Below, one piece after another: positions 36,853 through 49,700 of a stretch of 64,000 bases of DNA. A program made the position numbers and the translations under genes. Source of the DNA: Phragmites australis (taxonomy: Eukaryota > Streptophyta > Magnoliopsida > Poales > Poaceae); the NCBI RefSeq assembly GCF_958298935.1, contig NC_084934.1, forward strand, positions 4,280,501-4,344,500. The letters run 5' to 3'. The notes beneath the pieces were generated by a model. That model was not told where the DNA came from. It did no database searches and saw only the letters and a program-made list of their open reading frames with translations. Numbering within the stretch: the stretch's first letter is position 1; each line of letters opens with the position of its first letter.

Positions 36853-36989
36853 TGGAACGGTGAGCGTTGGATGGTCCCGGAAGTGAGCCGAAGCAGTCGG
36901 GCCTGCTACGACACATATGCATATGGGCTTTTGTTACTCTTTAATGTTTGAAGATGGGCTTTCATTACTCTTTTCTGTTTTTGAAGGTG

Positions 36990-37657
36990 GAGTTTTTTAT
37001 TTTTATATTTTTTAATCAAATATTTAAATAAATAGACTCCTGATAGTAAGATTTGTAGAAATAGGACCGTCACCCCTTACCGTCCTATGAGAAGATGGGT
37101 AGTCTCTTGCCACCCTATGAGAAAGCGGGTAGCCCCTTGCCACCCTCCTAGGGGACAGTAGGGAAATTTATTTTTTTAATTTAACTTTTTTATATGTTGA
37201 TTTAAAAAATAGTGCACATTCATTAGGTGAAAAATGTTAGTTGTCGATATTTTGGATCGAAACGGTCAAAAAGTGGTCAAAACGGCATCATGGAGTAATT
37301 ATTTTTTGAAAATTTTGGATCGATGTAAATTTGTCAATATTTGTTTATTTATTTGATGTAAAATTGTATGAGTTATTTTTAGTGACATATCGTTGGGAGG
37401 ATAAAAGAACTAATTTTTTGAACCATTGTAGATGTGAAGCACTATTAGCATATTACCCGGCACGAAAGTTACATACGGTGACAAACATTACATGGAACAT
37501 ACGTTGACAAACATTACATGAGACCCTAACCATAAAGACACGATAACAACAAATGGTGGCATGTACGGTACGTCTAAAGACTAAACTAATAGTATGCCGC
37601 TACTAATCCTAACATGTCTTAGGGGGTGAAAATAAGCCGGGTTAAATTAGATGCTCT
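36990..37657. other. Intergenic repeat sequence
   Basis: The part at about 36990-37190 is a piece of a repeat family also seen at about 51450-51755 and 62250-62575 (TTTTTATTTTTATATTTTTTAATC-type ends broken by CTACCCG-like boxes). No gene is seen. The part at 37400-37657 appears to be the 3' flank of the pseudogene that follows. Confidence 0.4.
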
Positions 37658-38268
37658 CTACTGAGTGCACCTAAGATATTTTCCCTTTCTTAGGGCATCG
37701 GGATCAGCCATCTTAGCGCGACGGGCCCTCTCCCGCTTCCTTGCCATCTCTATTTCACGTGTTTGAGCCGTGGTATGGTCCTACGCTGTCTTCCTCATGT
37801 GCTCCTCTTCATGCCGCTTCAGCCATAGTTCATCCTGCTGTTACTCGTATTCTCGGCACGCGTACGCTTCCCTCCTCCACCGCATGCTCATGTCGACCCA
37901 CCTCTTCTGGTCTTCATTTTGCTCCTTGTCAAGCCATTTAATGAAGTTACAGATAGGTGTAGGAGACTGTACAAATAAAATATGATGTGAGATTAGTAAA
38001 ACAGTGCGTGAAATCGGGAACAATATGTGAAAAGTGCCACATGATTGATCTATATCGCTATACCGGTGGGTACATACGGTCCATATTGATGCTTGTCGTA
38101 TTGGTAGTTGGCACACATAAAGAAGCGTAGGCTATAGGTGTAAGAGATATCCTGGGACTTGCGAAGCCTATAAAGGTCACCACAGAAGCACATTGGTGGT
38201 TCGACCCACTGGGGGATAAAAATTCTCCAATGTTTCTTGGGTGGGTTTGGTGGAGCTGAGGAAGACAT
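37658..38268 (-). pseudogene. Broken gene for a GRF-like zinc-finger protein
   Basis: Exon 1 (38074-38268) starts MSSSAPPNPPKKHW and has the segment MCFCGDLYRLRK..., then FFMCANYQYD. This Cys spacing resembles the GRF-type zinc finger of plant repeat-associated proteins. A GT-AG intron (37967-38073, phase 0) joins it to exon 2, which starts SPTPICNFIKWLDKEQ and contains RWRREAYACREYE. There a TAA stop appears. The frame then continues as QQDELWLKRHEEEH, a second stop (TAG), and a basic tail ALRKGKYLRCTQ with a final stop at 37658-37660. Two in-frame stops make the copy dead unless a 90-residue truncated product is made. A TATA-like CATAAATAAC lies upstream near 38322. I believe this family is multicopy in panicoid grasses; that needs a search. 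Confidence 0.65.
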
Positions 38269-38461
38269 TACAGCTGAGAGAGTTGAGGAATGAGTGGTAT
38301 ATCCATGGATTAAGGTGGGGTTATTTATGGTGGCTAGGTGCTGGTGCATGTGCTTGGCTGGGGGCCCGAGCTTTGGATTCTTTGTTAAAGATGGAAAAGT
38401 TATGGCATTAATGATGGGCAGAGATTTCATGTGTCAAGATAGATGTGTTGTCATTTAATTT

Positions 38462-38745
38462 ATGATTAAAGCTCTCCCGTGTGGTCACTTCATGTCTACA
38501 GCTTGCATCAGGACAGAAGTGTTGTTATTTCATGGTTAAAGCTGAGTCGTTTGGTCACTGCATGTCTACAGCTTACGTCGGTACAAAGGTGTTGTCATTT
38601 CATGGTTAAAGCTGAGTCATGTGGTCGCTTCGTATTTACAGCTTACGTCAGGACAGAGGTGTTGTTGTTTCATAGTTAAAGCTGAGTCAGTGGTCACTTC
38701 GTGTCTAAAACCAGACTCCCAACAGAGGTGTCGTATGGTCACCTC
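38462..38745 (+). repeat. Four tandem copies of a 70-bp unit
   Basis: TTAAAGCT recurs at 38466, 38536, 38606 and 38676, exactly 70 bp apart. Units share GTGGTCACTTC and TCTACAGCTTACGTC words. The array lies directly upstream of the GRF-like pseudogene, on the far side of its promoter. Confidence 0.92.
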
Positions 38746-39413
38746 GTGTATAAGTAGCTTTGTAAGAAATGCTTTTCTAGCTCTGTCGTGAATGGTTCAT
38801 ACAAAGCCGATGACGAGGAATGTGACAACCTGTTGAAGAAATACAACTAGCGTGCGGTCACGTGGGATTAAGAAATGATGTTATGACATGGTAAGTAGAC
38901 CATAGAAAGTAGACACGTCCGAATATGTAAGACTAGTTTGCGAATCAAAGATGCATAATGAAACAGACATATAAGTTACAATAGAAAAGGTAAAATCCTA
39001 CTGTTGTCTCCCCCTCCGCCGTCAGCAATTCCCACCATCATGGTCCCAAAGCCGCTGCAGTTGGTTCGCCCTCACATGGCCCCTAGAGTAGGTCAGGGCA
39101 TCCGGTGGACCAACCTATTATTAGGGGAATAATAGGGGAATTAGCGGATTATTTCATCCTCTCTTTTTTATCTAATCAAACTACGGTATCGCTTCTGACG
39201 TATCCGTTCAGCGACATTCTCATAGCGCATCAATATCTCTATACCTTAAGTATTATGCTTGATGTTAGAGCATCTCCAATAGATGCATAAAAACCCACTC
39301 CCTATAATCCCATATAGAAAGCCTTTTTAATAATATTTTCTCTTTAAATCTCCAATATCTTTCATCTCCAACAGACTCTTAAAACCCTATTTCCTATATT
39401 TTCGCCTTCGCAA
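38746..39413. other. Intergenic sequence up to the long solo LTR
   Basis: No gene is seen. From about 39265, GAGCATCTCCAATAGATGC has the look of a common MITE end (GAGCATCTCCAACAG type). Its other end was not found, possibly because the LTR at 39414 interrupts it. Confidence 0.35.
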
Positions 39414-41654
39414 TGTCACGCCCGATTTTTCAAATAAATAACCAGGTGTATTCCATATGTATGTCAGGATCAGTTTCATCATATATGCGGTGACATATAA
39501 GTGATATCAGTTTTATATCGAACAAAACAACTTTATTGAAATAGATACCAGAGTTTACAAGACAACGGCGGAAAAACAGAAGAGGACTTCTATGGATCTT
39601 CTGGGCACACCACAGGTAATCGACTGAGGGCAACGCGACCCGGAACGCTTGATCTCCTTGTAGTCTTCTCCAACGGAGCAGCATTTATTATTAGAAATAG
39701 TAAGTGTGAGTACATATCGTACCCCGCAAGTGTGAAAAAGTATGACATGAGGCCAATATCAATAATGGCTTAACTCAGGGGTTTGTTTGCATAAATGCTA
39801 TTTTAGTAGTAAAACAGTTATAAAAGTAATATATTTACTATGTGAAAGATCTTTTAAAACTTGAGCTAAGGTTCTAACCACCTTGCTTCTCAACTGAGGA
39901 TCCATCTACCTCTATCAAAAAACCTAAGGTTGACTCACAGTTTCCACCACTGTGATCCACCCGAACCAACCAAAGACCACCAAACCATCAAAAACCACCC
40001 AACTAATCATGTGAGAGGTCCATGCCGCTCATAACCATGAGCACGGCTGAATATTCAGTTTTCACTTTGCAGAGGTTGTACACTTAACCCACAAGGCGTG
40101 TCTTCCTATTTTGCCGAGTACCAGTTGGCCGACGGATGACTCTTACACACTTCCGAGGTGTGCGCTAGGAATCCACTGCAAAGCCTTTCCAACGTCTCTC
40201 TCAGCACGTATCGATCCGCTGAGGTTTCACCACCATACATAAGTGGAGTACACCCTCCGCCCCAGAAGCCATCTCTTGCGTCTTACAGTTCCAAGAAGTA
40301 CACCCTTACATTCCCGTACCACCAAATGACATTCACAATGCTGAGAGGATAGTGAATTACTCGGCTAGGACCGTCCCATACCAGGCTTGTGGTTGTAATG
40401 TTTTCATGGGTGGTCGCTCCACGAAATGGTCCTTAATATGGTTTGGGCAAGACCGCCTTCAACCAACATAGGGAGATAACCAATATCCAACAAAACCCAC
40501 AATCTGTCTGGAACACATCCACATGCCAACTATCAAGCCAAACTTGCCCAGATCCTAACTTCCATGAGTCTAAGCATCTTTACAAAAGTTATCATCATGC
40601 ATTATTAAACAAAATATCATTTGCCTATTCTACCCATAAGTAAGCGATACTAAGCATTTTCTACCCAAACCATGATCACAATTCTATGGCTACAAGGAAA
40701 ATGGGGGAAAACTAGTAAACCATATCCATAGGATATCATGTTTGACGAGCATGCAATTTGTAAAGCAAAACCTTATAAAAGTAGGCGCAAAATGTTCAAA
40801 GACACTTTGCCTTCATGATGTTGCTCAATTATCTCATATTGTTGCTCCTGGAGATCCTCATACTGCTCTAGAACGTAATCGTCTACTCGCAGGAATAACC
40901 GACAAAAGAGAAAACACAAACAACTAAGAACAGTACATCAAACAGAGGCATCATAGCATAAGAAAATGCTATGGTTGGATATGGTACGAGATTTAGGTGA
41001 ATTCATAGAGTGTTGCTTGGATTTGAATAAAATTCGTTGAATAAGATTTGAATAGATGAATTCTATTTGAATAATAAGAGCTGGAACATAATTAACTATA
41101 GAAGGCAGGGGCTAACATGTAAACATCGTAAATAGGAGATAAGGATAGAAATAAAGGATCTCTAGAGGGTTATTTAGGATTCTCACCAAGAGAGAGAGAT
41201 CAGAGAGCAGAGCAGGAGAGTTTGGCATGAAGGAGTCGGCCAGTGGTGGGCTCTCGGTGTCAACGGTGGGGGAAAAGGCCCAGAGTTGACGAAGATGGTG
41301 CAGATGAGGTCGCATCACAGCCATGAACTCATTGAGGTCTTAGCTTGACCCGGGGTATAGAAGAACACGTACACCCGACGAGCTGAAGGCAGGGAGGTGC
41401 ATGATTGGATGGAGACGACAGCGGTGATCACTGACGTCGATGTTGGGAAGCAATGGTGTTTCACAAATCAAGGAGTGCACGGTGCAAAACGCGAGAAGAC
41501 AAGCTCAGTTTTATGGTTGGTTTTGGTAGAGAGGTTCCGAGATAGCGGCAAAACAATGATGAACACCGCTAGGTTTGGTGGTGGCCGCGCACAGACACAA
41601 CAACAAAGACGCTCGCGTTCCCGGAGATTGTCTGTGAACTTCGAGAAACCAACT

Positions 41655-42939
41655 TGTCGGAGGGTGAACTCCTCAAGCGGGGATCCGGAGGGACCCCCTT
41701 TGAGATTCGGTCGGGGGTATAATTCTAAACCCGCTTCGTAGGTGAAATAAATGGGAGTAAATGAGATGCAAGTGGAGTGGAATGATCGGATGCAGGAGGG
41801 AGTAAATACTCAGGGGATTTTTAGACAGGTTCGAGAAGCACTGAGTGTAACACCCTATTCATGTGTGTATGCTATAAATGCTCTGAGAATGTCTCTCTGA
41901 GGATCTGCTGGGTTACAAGAATATTTATCTAGATCTAGAGCTTCGTGCTCCTTGTTCTTAGATTGATCCAAGCCTCTATCTTCTGTGTCTTGTGTTCTTC
42001 GAGACTTGTCCGGTGTGTTCCATGTTTCGGTCTGGTCTTTTGGTCGTTTTTCCTCTCCGGGGAACTCGTCCCGCTTATATACCCGCCAGGACGGTAGCGT
42101 GCCCAGAAAGGATGACGCGAGTTCCAAGGCGTCATAAATGGAAAGCAACCATCATGGGCTACTGCGCGAGGTGACGGGAAGGGTTGAAAACGCACCCCCG
42201 TCCGGTCTTGTTCGTCATCATTCGGCTTTTCAGCGAGTGCTGCGGGGAGGGCCCACCGGACAGCCTCCGAGGAGCCCCACGTGCCCGCCCGGTCAGAGCA
42301 GGCCTGACACAGCAGGGCGGTGTGCCTCGTGCTCCGCGACGTTATCCCGAGGCGCACCGGATGACGTGCGATGTGACATGTGCATTAAATGTCCTCACAC
42401 CTCCCTGCCAGACCGTGACAGAGACTGACAGCAGGCGTGGGGGGGAGTGGTTGGAAGTGACAGGCAACGCGCCCTCTTAAATGCCGCATCGGGCCTCTCA
42501 CCAGTTGACACCTCACCGTTGAGCCCTTGTGGGGACCACCGGCGAAGGACTTCTCAGGCCCTCGGGGAACTGTGAGTGCTCGGGGGCTACTGTGAGCAGC
42601 CCCGAGCACTCTCTCCTGGATATGCCCTCTCTTAGTGCTCGGGGGCCACTGTTCACGGTCCCGAGCACTCCCTCCCGGAACTGACTGCTTGGGTCCTCGA
42701 GGAACCTAGTGCTCAGGGGCCACTGTTCGTGGCCCCGAGCACTCTCTCATGGAACTTGGCTTTTCTTGTCATCGGGGGACTTGAGTGCTCGAGGACCACT
42801 GTGCATGGCCCCGAGCACCCTCTCCCAGAACTTGGTCTTCTCGAACCTCGGGGAGATAACCCCCGAGGGAGGATACCACGTGGCACTCTGCTGTTCTGGC
42901 CTCGGAACTCGGGGACCCTTGGTTCCCATGTCACCGACA
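41655..42939 (-). mobile_element. Solo LTR (family A) nested in the long LTR, perfect TSD CAACT
   Basis: The inverted ends are TGTCGG (41655-41660) and CCGACA (42934-42939). CAACT at 41650-41654 and 42940-42944 is the 5-bp target duplication. It is 1285 bp with no internal region. It is the reverse-oriented relative of 2377-4033: the minus-strand start TGTCGGTGACATGGGAACC and the U5 end TTCACCCTCCGACA match that copy's ends. It has only four diverged repeat units (42572-42830) where the other has six near-identical 73-bp units, which explains the 372-bp length difference. Confidence 0.93.
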
Positions 42940-43881
42940 CAACTGAATAGAAATGTTCATATATCTTGGGAACACAATGCTAGGGTGGAGGTTTGGATAG
43001 CCATTCACCTGAAAAAGAGATCAAACAGTGAGGATGGGAAGGGTGACGGCTGTAGCATGCTTCAATTGATAACCATGTTCCGGTCATGTCGCTGCACAAC
43101 TGGTGAAGAGCTCCTGGGGTCACGTAGAAGACTCTATGGGACACGCCGTGATGCATTCGGTGCACCCATACGGTCGCTAGATCAACTGGGAACGCGGACT
43201 AAACCCGCAATGCATGCGCAGAACTTTTCCAAACAGGGGCAGTAGCAACACCAATCGTGATCCTGGTGGCTTCAGGGCTCAAATAGCAGATCTGACTAGT
43301 GCGGGCATGGGGAACATCTAGGGGCACGTGTTGGTCAAAGGGCATGGTGATCCGATCTATGATCAGCCAGGGAACGCCGATGCCAATCGGCGGCCGCGCG
43401 GCTGTTCGCGACGGCGACGGTCGTACCGGCGTAGATCGAGCTTTGGCTGGGGTTGGGGGTTCGGTTAGGGATCACAAATGGCATCCAGACATGGGAGAGG
43501 AGGAGGGGGAGGGGCTGGTTCGAGGTCCTCACCTTCCTGCGATGATCGGAGAAGAAGGATTCATGGAGATGAGATGACACCGACAGTGGCGGCACAACGA
43601 CACAGTCCAGCGGGGCACGGTTGTGGAGAGGATACTCGACGACGGTTGGTGAAGAGGCTTGGTGTGGTGCTTCGCCGGAGGACGGGGAGCAGATGTGAGG
43701 CCATAGGGTAGTGTCTCACCTTGCTTCGATGCTCTGGAAGTGAGGACGCGGTGTGAGGGTCACCAGTGAACGAGCATGGGTGGCGCTCCGATGGACTTGG
43801 GGTAGATGGTGTTGGGGTGGCATTTTGGTAACCTTTCGGTGTGGGGGAGGAGGTGTGTTGCTTGTAGCTATCTAGAGGGTG

Positions 43882-43890
43882 CCTTTTATA
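43882..43890 (-). promoter_or_regulatory. TATA box of the long solo LTR
   Basis: On the minus strand this is TATAAAAGG, inside 39414-44941 and outside the nested LTR. It is followed by a CT/AC-rich leader, as in retrotransposon LTR promoters. Confidence 0.55.
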
Positions 43891-44946
43891 GGTGTAGGGA
43901 GGGAGAGGGACAACCATGAGGGGAGGTGAAAGGATGATGATGGTGGAAGATGAAACGAACGGGCGCAGGAAGATGAAATGAACGGGTACAGGAAGATGAA
44001 ACGGACAACACAAGTTCAAGGATGATAACTTCACCGTCATAACTCCAAATTGGAGGTTTCTAGACTCTATCTTGTAGTACTCAAAAAGATCTACAACTTT
44101 AGTATTCATTGGAACATCTAAAAACGGCTTCTTGATTTCCAAAAATACGCTACAATAAAAACAGTTTGAATTCAGCCTTAACTGCGTAGAACTGATCTCG
44201 GGGGTAATAACTCCTAGATCCTATATGCAAATGCGGAATTACATAGGTGTAAATATAAGCTCTCGACGAGACCTACAACTTTGGTATTATCAAGATTTGC
44301 ATTTGAGGCCGTCTTGAACTCCGAATCTGAGTGAGAAGACGAGGTTGGCGATGAGGAGTAATTGGCAGCCGGGGTAATGGCCATTAGAGACAATTAAAGC
44401 GTTGGTTATGACCTTGAATTGAGGGAAATAAAAAGAGAATTGATGAGAGGGTTGAGTGAGGACACTAGCATATTCAATTTTGGCAATTAAACGACATATG
44501 TGCTTAATGAATTCATCAGTTTTGGGATCTCCAATGAGCAGTCATGGAATCGGGAAGGTGAATGGCTTTGTTCATGTCCTGCTCTCGATCTGGAGAATGA
44601 AAAAAGGACAGGGCAGCTTGGGCCATCTTTGGTATGTGAAGGAATTAGGAAGAAATAAAGATAAGAAACTTCGGAGCTTTGGAGAAATGATGACAAGATA
44701 TAAAATGAAAGGAATTGATATAGGGATTTTGGATAATATTGGGGAAAAGGGGCAAGGAGTTATCCAACCTTAAAATTCCTTAATATATTCTAATATTTTA
44801 TAAATATATTTTTCATCATACAAAACAAATTCTTTTTAAACCATAAACAAAATTTCGAAAAAGCTTTCAAATTTCAGGAAAAAAATTATTTTATTGTTTT
44901 AAAATGGTCACAACCCAAAATCGAAATTTTAGGGTGTGACACGCAA

Positions 44947-45349
44947 GTCTTCCCGGCTCATCGAATCAACCATCAATGGTAAGCTTCAACTTGTCGAATC
45001 GACCATCGATGGTGGCAGCGTGATGCAGTCGAGTATGAGCGACTCGTTTTCATCGAGTAGGGATGGAGGCTGAGCTCGCAGCAGGGACAGGCGGACAAGA
45101 GGTGGGCTCGGGGGCGATCAAGCATTTTGGGAGCGAGGGGCGCTCTCCACATGTAGCCAGTGAGAGGGACGATTTTAGATATCGGTAAATATTAAGAGTA
45201 GAATTAGTGACCTGTTAAGATTGAGTTTTAGAATAAAATTCTCTAAATTTAACTATAAAAAGTGAGATTAAAAGACTTTTAAAATACTCTTACTGCATAT
45301 AATATTTTTTATTTTTATTATAACTCACGAAGCTAATCATGGCACGAAG
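44947..45349. other. Short intergenic stretch between the long LTR and a MITE
   Basis: No gene or clear repeat boundary was recognised. AT-rich sequence at 45180-45320 may be the continuation of the DNA into which the LTR inserted. Confidence 0.35.
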
Positions 45350-45634
45350 GCCCTGTTTGTTTCAGCTTCGGATTCTGGCTTTCAGCTTTTATAATCCGAA
45401 GCTGAAACAAACAGGCAGCTTTTGGTTATAGCTTTTTAAAATCTGCTGGTTGGATTGTGATAATCTGAGAAGCTGGTTTTTCTCAGCTTTTGATAGATTG
45501 TGAAAGTCCATTTTACTAAACTGTCCATTAAATTTTTTTAGAATCTACAGTCTAAAAGCTTTTCACAATCCAGCTTTTAACAATCCAGCTTTTATAAACT
45601 GCTTTTCAGAATCTCTAGCTGAAACAAACAGGCC
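45350..45634. mobile_element. MITE with GGCCTGTTTGTTTCAGCT ends (hAT-like)
   Basis: The left end GCCCTGTTTGTTTCAGCTT and the right end AGCTGAAACAAACAGGCC are inverted repeats of about 18 bp. CGAAG flanks both sides (45345-45349 and 45635-45639). 285 bp, rich in CAGCTTTT/AAAAGCTG internal inverted words, non-coding. The GGCCTGTTTG end is the hAT-MITE type; the visible 5-bp duplication is shorter than the 8 bp expected for hAT. Confidence 0.8.
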
Positions 45635-45639
45635 CGAAG

Positions 45640-46700
45640 TCGCTCTCTTTTTACCACGCATTCCCTATTCCACCCACCAGACGGACGCTGACGATCCGGA
45701 CCCACTTGTCAGTCTCTCAGCCCGGACGCCCAAACATTCCACTCCATACACCACGAGGTGGCGCACACGGCGCAGTAGCCCACGCGAGACGGTGACGAGC
45801 AGCTCTCCACCTCCACAATTCGTGCCTCCCCCCCCCCCCCCCAATCTCCGCCCCCTCCCCCTCGCCCGCACGGTTCCCGAGGCGACGAATCCGGCATCCT
45901 CCTCAGCCGTGTTCGTCCCCGCCGCCGATCGCCGATGTAAGCGTCCGCGCTGCCGATCTCTCTCTCTCTCTCTCTCTCCCCCCCCCCCCCTCTCTCTCTC
46001 CCTGCCCCCTTTCGCGATGTTTTTGAATTTTTTGCGGTCGGTGGATGGTGTTCGGGGGTCGGTTCACGCGCGATCGGGCGGCGCGGGAGCAGTCCATTAG
46101 CGAGAAATCGCGATCCGATGGGGCGCGCGTGCCCCGATTCGGCCGCCGCCGCCGGGTTGGGCACGTCAAGGCTCGGCTTCGGGGCGTGCAGGCGGTGGAT
46201 TTGGGTGAGAGGGCGGATTTTCGCTGGGTTTGGGTGGGGATTGGCCGTCGGTTGTAGCGCGGTGGCGATTTGGTGCGCGATTGGTGGTAATCTGGCGGCA
46301 AAGGCGAGATTTTTTTCGTCGATTGGAAATCTCCGTGGTGGCATCGGGTGTTGGGGATGGGATGCTTCCCCCCCTCTATTCGCTGCCGATTGACGCATTC
46401 GATTCTGCAACAAAAGCTGTGGTGGTGGGGATGCTGGCCGCCTCTTAATGGCGATGAGGATCCAGCTCAGTTGATTCATTCCTTCTTTTATCTGGATTGG
46501 TCGCCATGCCAGACGGTGGTTGTTCTTCTGGGGATATCGGTAGATGAGTAGATGGAACGATTGCTAGATGGATTTTGACGTGTGTTTGTGAGTATTATTT
46601 TTGTTCTCTATATTGACCGATGATTGTTACTCTCTGTGCATGTGGAGATTGGAAGGAGCTCTGAGGGCTGGGACGCTGACCCGAATTTTATGGGGAGAGG
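45640..46700 (+). promoter_or_regulatory. Promoter and 5' UTR region of the MLK-type kinase gene
   Basis: A GC-rich region holds a run of about 14 C (about 45829-45842) and a CT/C tract (45955-46002, CTCTCT... then C run). The long minus-strand ORF across it is a GC artefact. A 5' UTR exon with an intron ending shortly before 46701 is likely for this gene family, but its borders are uncertain. Confidence 0.5.
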
Positions 46701-49700
46701 ATGCCAGAGCTGCGAAGCAGTACTCGGCAAGCACGCCTGAAGTCCAAGAAGCTCGACGACCTACAGCCAGCAGAGCCGGCTGCAAAACCGGTGTTGACTG
46801 CTCCGCAGAGAGCAGGAAGGTGCGCTCCTACTCGTGCTGTCAGGGGCAGAAAGGGCACTGCTGGGAGAAAAGTACCACCAGCGCCGAAGCCTAGAAGAAA
46901 GGGGGTTGAGATTGTTGACTTAGAAGCTGATCCGGCTTGCGAAGATCCCCATAAAGCTGTAGCTGAACAGGCAGTTGTTGGTGCAGCCAAGGACCTTGCT
47001 TTGAACAAGGTAGCAGGGTTTGGTGTGAATAAAGGTCCGAGAATGGATGGTGAAAGTGCAGAGAAGATTGTTGGGGTCGAAGATGAAACAACAACTGCAC
47101 CTATCCCCGAGAGGGTATTACTTGCTCCTTTGCATTTGCTTTCAATGGACTGCCATTTTCCATCCTTATTTCATAGTTTTCTATCAGTCAATTGCATGAG
47201 TGCACTGTTTTTAGCCTTTACCTCACCAATATCCTCTTGAACATTCCATCTGTGTTAGATTTGTCTCATACAGCATAGAATAGCACAAGCAAATGGAGCT
47301 TTGCCCTTTTTTTTTTAACTTTTTATAAACTAAAAACTTAAGATTTAATTGTGATTCTCTATGTTTTAAACACGAAAAAGAGGACTCATATACCAATGTA
47401 GGCTTGAGGTAGTATGGCATTGCCATGGTTTGCTGTGGAACCTAGTTAGTTAAAGGAAACATTCCAAATTCTGTCAAATATATCTGTCGTGGCTCATTTA
47501 TCAATTAGTTATAACATTGTGAAGTAGCAATGAAATTTCTTATTGAACAAGACCAGGGCCAAACACGGCCCCCTTCAGCTCTAGTTAGATGCTATCCAGA
47601 ATAGATTCCCTGGCTTAAAACATTCATGACACCCAGTTAACAGCCAAATGTCAATCCTACTAAATATGTTCACCATTTCTGGTCCAATACAGCCTACATG
47701 CCCAGGGGATTGCTGCGCAAAAGGAATAAATACTTGTTTATAGTTTTAGTATAGTTGTTCATCACCTGGAAGTAGATAAAACTATGTACATGACTCTCGT
47801 GGCCCCAGTAGTACATTTATAGTTTTAGTATAGTTGTTCATCACCTTCCGTTGTTGCATAAAGTCAGAAAAGGCTGCTCTATGATGGTTTTATGTTGGAC
47901 CTTGACATAATATCTTATTTGCTTGACATAATATCTTATTTTCTGGAGTTGTATACTACGATCTTCTAATATTATTTCGTTTTGGCAGGTTCAAGTAGGT
48001 AATTCTCCAGAGTACATAACTGACAGGAAATTAGGTAAAGGTGGTTTTGGTCAGGTCTATGTTGGTCGAAGGGTATCTGGTGGAACCGCCCGGACTGGCC
48101 CCGATGCCTATGAGGTTTGTCACTTACACAATTTATAAATTCTGACATAATTTTTTTCTTACATAAATCCAATCAATGTACAAATATTTTGTAGGTCGCA
48201 TTGAAACTTGAGCATCGGAACAGTAAAGGATGCAATTATGGCCCCCCATATGAGTGGCAAGTTTACCAGTATGTACTTTACACAGTCATCTTTCTTTTGT
48301 AGTGGGACTATTCTCTTTGTCTTTGAGCTTTCTTACTATTGACATTGTTTAATAGCACTCTCAATGGTTGCTATGGCATACCATCGGTCCACTACAAGGG
48401 TCGTCAGGGCGACTACTACATTCTTGTGAGTTCACTCAAGTTAATCACTCTAGACTTCTTTGCAGCTGAACAAATTTTAATCACTTATTTTTTTTGTCAG
48501 GTAATGGATATGCTTGGTCCCAGCCTTTGGGATGTGTGGAATTCACTGGGGCAGACGTAAGCATCTTCCAGTTCTTTTGATGTAACCTTGTTTTCCTCCT
48601 GTGTCTTGCTTCCATACTAAAAGATTCAACATCTCAAACAGGATGCCTGCACATATGGCTGCTTGCATTGCTGTAGAGGCCATATCGATTCTTGAGAAGC
48701 TCCATTCTAAAGGGTGACCTGAAATTATCTACCTTCAACTGAACGCCCTTAGATATACGACTGTCCATTTATGTTAATACATCCTCTTTTTGCCAGGTTT
48801 GTGCATGGTGATGTGAAACCAGAGAATTTTCTGCTTGGTCAACCTGGATCACCTGACGATAAGAAGCTTTATCTTATAGATCTTGGTTTAGGTATGCATT
48901 AATCAAACATTCCTTTTCTAAGTATTTATTATTCCATGTCGCCATAGCTTTTTACTCTTCATATATTTTTTTAGTGTTACTTTTTTCCTACTTGCCTTTT
49001 GTTTTGTTGATATGGTGATGCCCAAATTGTACAGCATCTAAGTGGAGGGAGTCATCTGGTCAACATGTTGATTATGATCAAAGGCCTGATATCTTTAGGT
49101 TAGTTATACTCTTTGCAGCAGCTTCTTTTTGTCATATGGTGTCCCTTTACTCATCTTCTGCATTCCTTTTTGCAGGGGAACAATTAGATATGCAAGTGCC
49201 CATGCCCATTTAGGGCGCACAGGTAGTAGGAGGGATGACTTAGAATCACTGGCATATACCCTTATTTTCCTAATAAGAGGAAGATTGCCTTGGCAAGGCT
49301 ACCAGGTAGGTTTTAATATGCCTATTGAGTCAACATTATGGTATTCGTCAGGTGCTTACTTCATCCTATTCCAATGTTTGCAGGGAGACACCAAGAGTTT
49401 CCTTGTTTGCAAGAAGAAAATGGCTACTTCTCCAGAGATGCTCTGTTGTTTCTGTCCAGCTCCATTCAAACAGTTTCTTGAGATTGTCACAAATATGAAA
49501 TTTGATGAGGAGCCGAATTACGCCAAACTTATTTCTCTTTTTGATGGTTTGATTGAAACACCTGCCTCAAGACCCATCAGAATTGATGGGGCTCTTAAGG
49601 TTTGTACTACTTATTCCCTACTTTCATATATAGTTACATTTGTCCTTCTGTATTATGTCATAAATCTTGTCTCCCCCATATTATAGGTTGGGCAGAAGCG

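Larger units (their letters stand above)
39414..44941 (-). mobile_element. Long solo LTR (Del/Tekay-like) with perfect TSD CGCAA
   Basis: On the plus strand it runs from TGTCACGCCC (39414) to GGTGTGACA (44941), with inverted ends TGTCAC/GTGACA. The 5 bases before it (39409-39413) and after it (44942-44946) are both CGCAA. No gag-pol domain exists between, so it is a solo LTR: 5528 bp as it stands, about 4.24 kb without the nested LTR and its target duplication. The minus-strand start TGTCACACCCTAAAATTTCG and the TATA near 43886 on the minus strand set the orientation. Long TGTCACACCC-type LTRs are typical of Del/Tekay chromoviruses; that assignment is by resemblance. Confidence 0.88.

Noticed and set aside
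38479..38679. 66-codon plus-strand ORF with repeated SLHVYSLHQDRS-like words
   Set aside because: Translation of the 70-bp tandem array.
45709..46479. 256-codon minus-strand ORF upstream of the kinase gene
   Set aside because: It lies in the GC-rich promoter/leader of the plus-strand kinase and has no domain, with composition explained by C and CT runs.
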